A stretch of DNA of 64,000 bases from Calvatia gigantea. Lineage: Eukaryota; Basidiomycota; Agaricomycetes; Agaricales; Lycoperdaceae. The DNA is taken from the NCBI GenBank assembly GCA_025093985.1, contig JACAAK010000003.1:3906001-3970000 (forward strand), read 5' to 3'. Positions 14,952 to 26,765 of the stretch are shown one piece after another; positions within the stretch are counted from its first letter, which is position 1; every line of letters starts with the position of its first letter. The translations under genes and the position numbers were made by a program. A model generated the notes under the pieces. It was given only the letters and a program-made list of their open reading frames with translations. It ran no database searches and was not told the origin of the DNA.

Positions 14952-16072
14952 ATGTTTAACAATAACAGAGCGTAGGCACATACCGACTTCACGATTTGAC
15001 AGAAATTAGGACTATGTTTGTTACATGACTCTCAGATCTTGGGATTAATGATATCCCTCACACTTGACTTTGGCCTTCGGACTGGCGACGGATTCGATTC
15101 AGCCTCTACCGGACTTTATATTCAAACTGTCTTGCGGCCATCCCCGGTAGCGCGGGCGCTTTTGCGAAAACTCTCAGTTACTTAGCCTGCCTTCACCTCT
15201 TACATGCGAATCCAATCCCTCTGTACGTCAAGCGGGTTCAACCAACAAATCCGCTGATGCGACGCAACTACTCACAGCCATCTAAATACCACCTTTCACC
15301 ACTGACAAACATCTCCAGGGGCGGAGGTTTGCGACCGATCCCTCAGCACCCCAGTGACTGGTCTCGAACATACCTGGCTACCCCTCCAGCTAAAGATAGA
15401 ACTACGACGTAACCGTCCTGACAGTATCTACATACCCCACATACCCCTGTTTTCTATATGGCCCTTGCTAAATGTGACCTGGAGGCCAAGCCTCGCCAAG
15501 GCGCTTCGACAGCGCCTGGATTCCCTAGGATTTCTCGCTGAGATTTGCTGGCGAAGTGCACTGCACATAGAAGAGACTAAGAAGGATAGTTATACGGATC
15601 AATATTATTTTTGACGCATGCCTTTTTGTTGTGCTGTTGGAGGGTGCATTTAATATCTACTCCTAGTTCCGGAGAACCTATAATTCGGACGGGTCGTTTT
15701 TTTGCAAAATGGTCGGTGAGGGGCACTAAACATCAAGATGGTCTATAGGCATGAGACGAAACTCAACCCTTGACAACTTAAAGCCAAAGTCCTGAGGCAA
15801 ATATCCTTGCCTCTCTGGGTGTGGTCCGGATCACTGAACTATTCTCCGTCTCCGCAGACAGACGTTCCGAGAAAGTCGGTACGCCACAAGGTGAGTCAGA
15901 TGGCTCAACTTACGCGGGTGGCCTCAAGGATAGTGGATATCGCGCCAAGAACCTCCAAGCTCAAGTTTATGTTAAGCTAGGGATGAAACACGGCCATCTT
16001 TCCCCACATAATTCACTCACGCCACTTCATGTCCTCATAGAATGGCTCACCTGCAGGTCGAGGTCCTAGCCT

Positions 16073-16079
16073 TATAAAT
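16073..16079 (+). promoter_or_regulatory. TATA box of secreted-protein copy B
   Basis: TATAAAT lies 61 bp before the ATG at 16134. The surrounding block (CACCTGCAGGTCGA, then the TATA box) is duplicated upstream of copy E, so the promoter moved with the gene. Confidence 0.6.
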
Positions 16080-16133
16080 GGTGGATTGAGGAATCGTTTG
16101 TGGAGTCGTCCCCATCTTCACCTCCAAGTTACC

Positions 16134-16689
16134 ATGAAGCTCACATCTGTTCTGTTGCCTGCCCTCGCGTTTGTCTCCAGCGTCGCAGCTCAAGGAACTG
16201 TGATTGGATACCCAACACCCGGCATGAAAGTTCGTAAAGGGCAGAGCATCACCCTCCAACTCGTCCGGCCTGTAAGCGCCCCTCTGCTTTCCCCCAGTAG
16301 TAGTTGCCGCTAAAACCGACCCAAGATGAGCCACCAAGGCTCGCGCGAAGTTGGCCTCGTCCTCTCCTTCCAGTATTGCGGCAAGGACCCGTGCCCGGAC
16401 GCAACTCAGCAACTCGGCCAGGTCCTATTCATTGGCCAATATAAGCCCGAGTTGCTTGAACTTCCAGGCCGCCCATATCAGAATTTCACTATCACTATTC
16501 CTAACTTCGATTTTTGGAAGCCTGGAACGGCAGAGATCATATCTACCAGGTTTCATTTTATCGGGGTGAGTGGCTTTTTGGTTTTGGTGGCCAAATCGCA
16601 AAGCCGAGGCAAGGTCTGATGTGAATCCATAGGCTGGCCCGACGCCCATTTTGGAGACGGACACTGTTCAAGTGAAACTCAAGAATTAG
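16134..16689 (+). CDS. Small secreted protein, copy B (intact)
   Basis: Three exons; introns begin after LVRP and after HFIG. The signal peptide is MKLTSVLLPALAFVSSVAAQ. The mature part has GMKVRKGQSITLQLVRP, GSREVGLVLSFQYC, KDPCPDATQQLGQVLFIGQY, PYQNFTITIPNFDFW and the C-terminal TPILETDTVQVKLKN. Two cysteines (QYC, DPC) sit at the spacing shared by the family and probably form a disulfide. Copy B is nearly identical to copy E. Function is unknown; the protein is secreted or cell-wall associated by inference from the signal peptide. Confidence 0.8.
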
Positions 16690-17429
16690 TGGGTATTGTT
16701 GAGGAGATAATTGCTTTTATTCAGGGACCCCTGTATTGAATATTGAGCTTTGCCGTGGCTACAGACTTATAGGACTCTTTCGTCAATGAATTTGTAATTC
16801 ATAGGAATGGTGTAGAGGTATTCGCTTTGAATGGATCGTCATGAGATAGATAAGCATGGTACTTGCAACGTGAATAGAGTTCCCCCAACGACTGCCCTAT
16901 TTGGTCGGACGTTCCCTGCGTTTCGGCCTGTGGTTAACTTTTTTTTTCTTTTCTTTGGAGCTATTGGAATTTCGGCAGTTGAGCTGCCCCAGCTCCCTTG
17001 TTCCAGCTATATGCGCTTTTGAGATGCGGTGCGTGGCTAACTTACCCCATTTCAATCCATTACAACTTTAATAAGCGTCAAGGTAGACTCTACTAAGTCG
17101 AATCAATACCGGTGACTGCCCACAGTTCGGACGAACATCTGTATCTCGCGCAACACTTTACCGTAAATCGGCAAGATTCGTGTGCTATACCTAGCGCATA
17201 TTCCATTTAATGTGCGCACATTTTCTTACCAACCTATGAAGCGGCTAAGGAGGGCGAGGGGTCATTAAATGCATCCTGCCTTCAGGACGGCCTAATACAG
17301 TAACAGACCCATTAAGTAGTAGTATGCGATAATGCGGAATCCGACATACATTCAAGTCCCCGACCTGGAGACCTAACTCTTCAAAAGACGTGTTAGACGG
17401 CTTCATACTCAGACCCCAGTCTCTCAATC

Positions 17430-17976
17430 ATGAAATTAGCAGCTGCTTTGTTGCCCATCCTTACGTTCGTCTCCACTACTGCAGCCCAGCGCTCTCACAT
17501 TCAGCATCCAACGGAGGGTATAACAGTATACGAGGGCGAGGACATGACTGTTCAACTTGCTCGGCCCGTACGCCCGTCGCATTACTTGGTGAGATCAGTT
17601 CAGGGCATGTGTTGTAATACTATAGAACAGCATAACAGGCTCTCAAGAAGCTGGTCTCATCCTATCATTCCAATTCTGCGGCGAGAACCTCTGTCCACCT
17701 GCCACTGAAGTACCCTAAACGTCCTGTTCAATGGGAAATTCAAACCTCAAGTCACATTCCATGAGGGTTGGAGGGAGCCATACCAGAATTTCACTGTAAT
17801 CATTCCTAATTTTGACTCCCCAAAGAATGGACCAACGGAAATTATTGCTACGAGGTTGTATTTGTTTAGGGTAAGTGCTTATTAAGACGCCAAGGTCGAG
17901 GAGAAGTTCTGATTCAAGTCCGTAGAGAGCTCCGGGACCTGTTCTGGAGACGAACGTTGTCAATGTTCACTCATAA
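17430..17976 (+). pseudogene. Small secreted protein, copy C (frameshifted)
   Basis: The signal peptide MKLAAALLPILTFVSTTAAQ, exon 1 and the first splice sites are intact. In exon 2, after the second cysteine region (NLCPPATEV, about 17700), one base is missing relative to copy D. The reading frame then meets TAA near 17717. Downstream sequence still encodes recognisable PYQNFTVIIPNFDS in the other frame, with a two-codon insertion. The third exon ends at TAA 17974-17976. This looks like a recent pseudogene, unless the indel is an assembly error. Confidence 0.7.
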
Positions 17977-18250
17977 ATAATACTCACTTTTGACGGCGGT
18001 CTTTGGTTTTTAGCCAAGGACTTCTGCGTTGAATTAGGGCCTGGTAGACTCCGATAGCTTGTCCGTAAATCATTTTAATTCCCAGTTTGCACGGGGACTA
18101 TGTAGACTACACTACTCATCCACTCGGCACATGCATCCCTAACTAACGCCACTGACCAAGACTTGACATTGGGACAATATTTATTCGTGTCCTCGTGGGG
18201 ACCTAATATCTAAAATTAAATTGAATTTTTGAAACGGTCGACGGGGCAAA

Positions 18251-18288
18251 CCTGAACAAGAGATCACTCAGTGATCCAAATGGAGGTT
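18251..18288 (-). repeat. Remnant of the MCR1 3' end inside the array
   Basis: These 38 bp match 22599-22636 with three mismatches. There they cover the last base of MCR1's terminal exon and the 3' part of its last intron, including the acceptor and branch region. Immediately right of the remnant the sequence switches to a copy of the 3' flank of secreted-protein copy B. This marks a duplication breakpoint. Confidence 0.8.
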
Positions 18289-18743
18289 GAACGTTGAAGT
18301 GCCACAGCTACAGGCTCGTAGAACTCTTTTGGACGATAGTTTTGTAACTCATGGGAATGGTGTAGAAGTAGTCACTCCTAACGGACCACCATGAAAGTAC
18401 AATTACGATATGTACAACGTGAATGGAATTCCCACAACGATGTCAGCCTTATTTGATATTCCCTGTGTTTTGGGCTGTGGCTGAATCGCCTCCTCTCCAC
18501 CCCGTTGCGGCTTTGTCTCGGCAGACTCAAGTCGAATCAATACGGCGAACCTTACAGCTTACGGTGCCATGCTCAAATGATTGCACCCTACCTTCAAGAC
18601 AGCCTAATAATAGAAGACCGGCTATTTATGCCCGCAGTATGCGATAATACATAAAGACATAGGTTCAAGTCCCCGACCCGAAGACCCAACTCTTTAAGAG
18701 AGATGTCAAATGGCTCCGTACTCGCACCCCCAGTCCCCAAACC

Positions 18744-19287
18744 ATGAAATTTGCAGCTGCCTTATTGCCCGTTCTCGCGTTTGTCTCCACCGCCGCAGCC
18801 CAGGCCTCTCACATTCGGTACCCGACGGAGGGTGCGAAAGTACACAAGGGCAAGAGCACCACCGTTCAACTTGTTCGACCCGTATGTCCACCGCATTACT
18901 TCAGGAGATCATCTCATGACATACGTTGCATTACAGAACAGCATAATGGGCTCTCGAGAAGTCGGTCTCGTCTTATCGTTCCAATTCTGCGGCAACGATC
19001 CCTGTCCACCTGCCAATCAACAACTTGGCAACGTCCTGTTCATTGGGCAATATGATCCTCAACTTCACGAAATTCCGGGGCAGCCGTACCAGAATTTCAC
19101 TGTGACTATTCCTAGTTTCGACTTCTGGGGTAATGGACCAGCGGAAATTATTGCTACGAGGTTTCATTTGATTGGGGTGAGCACCTATTGTGTAACACAA
19201 GGTAGATGGAGTTCTAATTCAGGTCCCTAGGGCGGCCCGTCACCTGTTCTGGAGACAAACGTTGTCAAGGTTCAACTCAGAAAGTAG
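18744..19287 (+). CDS. Small secreted protein, copy D (intact)
   Basis: Three exons with introns after LVRP and HLIG. The signal peptide is MKFAAALLPVLAFVSTAAAQ. The mature part reads EGAKVHKGKSTTVQLVRP, GSREVGLVLSFQFC, NDPCPPANQQLGNVLFIGQY, PYQNFTVTIPSFDFW, EIIATRFHLIG and PSPVLETNVVKVQLRK. All family landmarks and both cysteines are present. It is closest to copies C and F. Its 3' flank (about 19290-19605) matches that of F up to GGACGGGGCTAAC, then switches to a copy of the A-B spacer, which locates another duplication joint near 19610. Confidence 0.8.
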
Positions 19288-20648
19288 TGTTGTACTCACC
19301 TTTGGAGGCGGACTTGAGTTTTTGGTCAAGGATTTCTTCGTTATGTAAACGCTGGTAGGGATCAATAGACCCCGATGACTTGTCTGAACCCATCTTGATT
19401 AATCTTGATTCCCGGTGTGCATGGGGGATTACGCCACGCAATCACTCAACACATGCGCCCGTATCTAACGGCATTGACCATGACTTAACTTGTCATTGCG
19501 ACAACATATTCGTGTCCTCGTGGGGGACCTGATGTCTAAATTTAAATGAGGTCTTTCAAACGGTCCACGAGACCACCAGCATAATTATCCTAGGACGGGG
19601 CTAACAACTTCACGGAAAGTTTGACAGAAATAAGGACTATGTTTATTACACGGACTCTCAGATATTGGTATTAATGGACACTGGCCTCCCATTCAGCCTC
19701 TATTGGACCCTATATTTCAATCGTCTTGCCCGCGGCCAGCCCTCCAGTAGCACGGGCGCTCTTGCGAAAGGTACTTAACCTACCTTAACCTCTTACATGC
19801 GAACCTAATCCCTCTAAATGTCGGGTGGGTTCAATCAACAAATCCGTCGATGCAGTGAGGCAACTAGTCTCAGCCATTTAAATATCACTTTTCTCCTCTG
19901 ACCAACGTCTCCAAGACATATCAGGAAGCGAATTATGCGACCGATCCCTCAGTACCCTAGTGACCAGTCTCGAACGGCCCCAACTGCGCCTTCAGCTAAA
20001 GATAAACTACGGCTAACCGCCCTGACGGATCTACTTCATATACCCCATATACCCATGTGTTTTATATGGCCCTTGCTAGATTTGACTGGAGGCCGATCGC
20101 CAAGATGCTTCGACAACGCGCGGATCCCTCAGAACTGGTCGCTGAGGTTTGTTCGCGAATAGCACTGCGCGTAGAAGAGACTAAGAAATACCGATCAATA
20201 TTATTTTTAACACATGCCCTTTTGTTGTGATGTTGAAGGTGCGATTAATCTCTAGCCCTAGTTCAGATACTTAGTTTGGATAGGTCGTTCTGTTGTAAAA
20301 TTGTCTGTGAGGGGCGTGGAATACGAAACCCTGCACTTGATAACTTGAAAGGGGAGTCCTGAGGCGAGAACTCCCGCCCCTCTCAGTTTGGCCCGGATCG
20401 CTGAACTGCACTCCGTCTCTTTAGATGGACGTTCTAAGAAAGTCGGCACGCCACAAGGTAGATCATATGGCCTAACCTACGCGGATGGCCTCAAGAACGG
20501 TGGATGTTGTGCCAAGAACCTCCAAGCTCAAACCGTTTTTTAAGCTGGGGATGAAATGCGGCCATCGATCCTCACAACATGTTCATAATTCACACATCAC
20601 TTCATGTGCCTGGTAGAATGGCTCACCTGCAGGTCGAAGTCCCAGCCT

Positions 20649-20656
20649 TATAAAAG
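20649..20656 (+). promoter_or_regulatory. TATA box of secreted-protein copy E
   Basis: TATAAAAG lies 61 bp before the ATG at 20710, the same spacing as in copy B. Confidence 0.6.
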
Positions 20657-20709
20657 ATGGATTGAGGGAGCTTCTCTGGAGTCGCCCTCGTCTTCACTTC
20701 TAATTCACC

Positions 20710-21258
20710 ATGAAGCTCACATCTGTTCTGTTGCCTGCCCTCGCGTTTGTCTCCAGCGTCGCAGCTCAAGGAACTGTGATTGGATACCCAACACCCGGCA
20801 TGAAAGTTCGTAAAGGGCAGAGGATTACTCTCCAACTCGTCCGGCCTGTAAGCATCCCTCGGCTCCCCAGTAGTTGCCGCTAAACCGGTTCAAGATGATC
20901 CACCAAGGCTCGCGTGAAGTTGGCCTCGTCCTCTCCTTCCAATATTGTGGCAAGGACCCGTGCCCGGACGCAACTCGGCAACTCGGCCAGGTCCTGTTCG
21001 TTGGCCAATACAAGCCGGAACTCCGTGAACTTCCAGGCCGCCCATATCAGAATTTCACTATCACTATTCCTGACTTCGATTTTTGGAAGCCTGGAACGGC
21101 GGAGATCATCTCCACCAGGTTTCATTTTATCGGGGTGAGTGGCTTTTCGGTTTTGACGGCCAGATCGCGAAGTCAGGGTACGGTCTGATGTGAATCCATA
21201 GAGTGGCCCGACGCCCGTTTTGGAGACGGACACTGTTCAAGTGAAACTCAAGAATTAG
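20710..21258 (+). CDS. Small secreted protein, copy E (intact, near twin of B)
   Basis: Exon 1 is identical to copy B except around QRITL for QSITL. The signal peptide is MKLTSVLLPALAFVSSVAAQ. Exon 2 differs by a few residues (MIHQGSREVG, KPELRELPGRPY, PDFDFW) and exon 3 begins SGPTPVLETD. Splice sites are conserved, although the first intron is several bases shorter. Promoter and coding sequence both moved in the 4.6 kb duplication. High identity with B suggests recent origin or gene conversion. Confidence 0.8.
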
Positions 21259-21720
21259 TGGGTACTGTCGAGGAGATAGTTGCTTTCATTCAGGGACCCC
21301 TGTATTGGACTTTGCCATGGCTACGGACTGATAGGACTCTTTCGTCGGTGAATTTGTAACTCAAAGGAATGGTGTGGAAGTATTCGTTTTCAACGGACCA
21401 CCATGGGATAGATGGCCACATGGATGGAGTTCTCACAACGATGACTGCCCTAGTTCCCGTGTTGTGGCCCCTGGCTAACTTACCCCCACCTCAATCCTTT
21501 ACGGCTTTGATAAGCGTCCCGGCAGACCCCTGGCAAGTCGAATTAACAGCCTGGTAATAAAAGACTAGTTACTTGTGCCCGCTGCAATGTGTGATGGTAG
21601 TCTGTAGTAGTGGTATTCTAATATAATACTGATAGTAAGTTCGTCCCTGACTTAAAACCTAACTCTTCAAAAGACGCGTGGAAGGGCGACATACTACCCC
21701 CAGCCTCAGGTTCCTCAATC

Positions 21721-22265
21721 ATGAAATTCGCAGCTGCTTTGTTGCCCGTTCTCGCATTCGTCTCTACCGCGGCAGCCTAGGTCCCTCACATTCGACAACC
21801 AGCGGCGGGTGCGACTGTACACAAGGGCAAGAACACCAATGTTCAACTTGTTCGACCCGTACGTCCACCACATTACTTAGTGAGGTCATCTCGTGACACG
21901 CGTTGTATTACAGAACGGCAAATGGGCTCTCGAGAAGTCGGTCTCGTCTTATCATTTTAATTCTGCAACAAAACCCCTGTCCACCTGCCAATCAACAACT
22001 TGGCAGCATCCTGTTCATTGGGCAATATGATCCTAAACTCTATGAACTTCCGGGGCAACCATACCAGAATTTCACTGTGATCATTCCTAATTTCGCCTCC
22101 TTGGGGACTGGACCAGCGGAAATTATTGCTACGAGGTTTCATTTGATTGGGGTGAGCGCCTGTTGTGTAACACAAGGTAGAAGCGAAGTTCTAATTCAGA
22201 TCCATAGGGCGGCTCGTCACCCGTTTTGGAGACGAACGTTTGTCAAGGTTCAACTGAAAAAGTAG
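21721..22265 (+). pseudogene. Small secreted protein, copy F (multiply disrupted)
   Basis: The signal peptide coding region is intact, but the Gln codon at the cleavage point is TAG at 21778-21780 (CAG in C and D). Exon 2 carries a one-base deletion near 21920, a CAA to TAA change in the FQF position (21958-21960), another missing base just after (FC-NKTPC region), and a one-base insertion near 22240. With these lesions the copy cannot encode the family protein. Both substitution stops are C to T transitions in CAR codons. It lies 320 bp from the 3' end of MCR1. Confidence 0.85.
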
Positions 22266-22584
22266 TACTGTACTCACCTTTGAAGGCGGACTTTAGTTGT
22301 TAGCCAAGGACTTTCACACTAAATGCTGATAGGGATCAATAGACCCCGATAACTTGTCTTTGAATTAGTTTTGATTCCTGATGTGTGCGGGGGACTAAGA
22401 AGGCCAGCCCACGCAATCACTCAACACATGCACCTATATCTTACGCCACTGACCACGACCTGACTTGTCGTTGGGACAACATCTATTCGTGTCCTTTGGG
22501 GGACCTAGATTTTAATGAGATTTTTCATACGGTCTTCAGGGCCACCAGCAAAACTATTCCAGGACGGGGTTAACACTAGTTTCC

Positions 22585-24004
22585 TTAGAACTTAAAAACC
22601 TGAGCAAGGGATCATTCAGTGATCCAAATGGAGGTTACGGGGTAAAAATATCTCACCTGATCTTCATTATATCCCAATTCTTTGAGAATACCACCGAGTT
22701 CTCCCTGTCTGGGGCCGTCTTTCTTCCCAGAGACGGCAGCAACCTGTGGTGGGGGCCCGCAAACAAAGACCTTGATTTTCTCCTTCAGCCCGGCAGGTCC
22801 AACATGCTTCTTGATGACATCTGCATTAATGAAACCAGAAGGTCCTGGATATTTTTGAAAGTGTGTGAGCATTCTTGCGCTGGCTACGTCATACATGGCC
22901 TACCCTTCCAACCCTCGCTCGGTTTGTCAACAAGGTAGACAAGATCAAATTTGTCACCGTGTTTCCGCTTTAAGGCATCGAGTTCCTCACGAAGGAGAAT
23001 ATCTCTTTCCGTAACGTTGGAGAAGAGTAATGTGAACTTGGTTTTGTTGCTTGGTGACTCAAGGGCGTGGCGGAGCAGCTGATAGAGGGGCGTTCTTTGG
23101 AAAGGGAGGAGTGTTGATAGGAATGAATAAAATAAAATAAAAATTAGGTCCCGTGAGAGAGATAGAAGGCTTGACATACATCCCACTCCCGCCGCCGATG
23201 AGTGCGACCTCGTCAAATTCGTTCTCTGGTATCAAGGTTTTTCGTTAAGTTCAGGCCTGGGTCAAAGAAGAGGAAGAAGTGAGTGGCGTACCTTTGTATG
23301 GGAATTTGGGAACGGGACCCTTTATTGCCAAGGTATCGCCCTCCTGAAAGCGCACATTGAAGAAGTGATAATGAGTCGTGACGCCCCGGGCATGCGGGAG
23401 TAGTGAGGAGAGAAGGCCAAGACTCACCTTCAAGGAATGAATGTGTTTCGACGCGTTGCCGGTATCGTACCTCTTGATGAGGAAGGTAATCTCACCAGGT
23501 TGCTCCCGAGATGAAATTGGGGTGTAAGGACGGGTAATGGGTTTGCCATTGCTATTCAGGAGAACTTGGGGGTCAGAAGACCTGATGAGCACGCAGGAAG
23601 CGACCGGAATGAGCGAAGCTTCGTTATTCGGGAGCTCAAACACGAATCTAGAGCGTGTATAAATGGCATGTTTGAGAGCAAGAGGAACCGGGTTACCTAG
23701 ATGCGTTATGGTTGTAAGGAATGATTTTCTTGAGCTTAAAGTCTTGGAAGTTGTCCGGGTCAAGTGGGCTCTTTTCTTGCCTAGGTTTTGGAGAGGGTGA
23801 AGATTTCTCTAAGTAATAATATGCACCTGCGCCGGCGACGCCTGCACCGATAAAGTAGAGGGGGAGGTTTGAGGATTTTTGAGTGGGAGTGGTGGACGCA
23901 AAGCGTCTGCCCTAGGAAGAATGAACACGTGAAATATGAAAAAGGCATGTATTATTTACAAGAACGCGCGGAGAGGAGAGCAAGGCAGTGCGTAGAAGGG
24001 ACAT
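22585..24004 (-). CDS. MCR1: NADH-cytochrome b5 reductase, mitochondrial type
   Basis: FAD/NADH flavoprotein that passes electrons from NADH to cytochrome b5. The start at 24004 gives a mitochondrial-type N-terminus ([15 protein letters not shown], then RRFASTT) and a membrane anchor ([17 protein letters not shown]). The FAD site is RPYTPIS, followed by [20 protein letters not shown] and [13 protein letters not shown]. The NADH site includes [25 protein letters not shown] and [10 protein letters not shown]. The last exon is only 15 nt (22585-22599) and supplies the canonical end DQVFKF; the intron before it is 22600-22656. Reading through that intron gives a false tail. The protein probably sits in the outer membrane/intermembrane space, like yeast Mcr1. 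Confidence 0.92.
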
Positions 24005-24170
24005 TGTTGAAGTTGGGAAGGAACGGTAGTTGCGTCATAGGGCTGATAGCCCCCTGTTAACTCCCGAAGTGTCAGCGGCAAATATTACAAATTGGAAAGA
24101 AACACAAAAGCCAGTCCCAACTGACCAGGATTCCCTCTCACCCCCCCCTCCCTTTCTTTCTCCTCACCAC
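24005..24170. promoter_or_regulatory. Short divergent promoter, MCR1/HOG1
   Basis: Only 166 bp separate the two start codons. The plus strand is CT-rich just before the HOG1 ATG (CACCCCCCCCTCCC, then TTTCTTTCTCC), a common pyrimidine tract ahead of fungal start sites. Confidence 0.5.

Positions 24171-26765
<2,595 letters not shown>

Larger units (their letters stand above)
14300..22636. repeat. Tandem array of six secreted-protein paralogues (copies A-F)
   Basis: Six homologous plus-strand units start at 14402, 16134, 17430, 18744, 20710 and 21721. The intergenic DNA is duplicated as well. The A-B spacer (about 14985-16130) reappears between D and E (about 19610-20705), and B with its flanks reappears as E with offset 4576. 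The 3' flank of B (about 16740-16850) reappears after C (about 18295-18400) and after E (about 21300-21410). The right edge runs into the 3' end of MCR1. The pattern fits at least two nested tandem duplications followed by decay of copies C and F. Confidence 0.9.

Noticed and set aside
18662..18672. B-box match GGTTCAAGTCC suggesting a tRNA
   Set aside because: There is no A-box, acceptor stem or T-stem around it. It lies in the upstream region of secreted copy D.
14300..22636. Transposon or insertion sequence as the cause of the repeats
   Set aside because: No transposase, reverse transcriptase, terminal repeats or target-site duplications were found. The pattern fits tandem duplication by unequal exchange.
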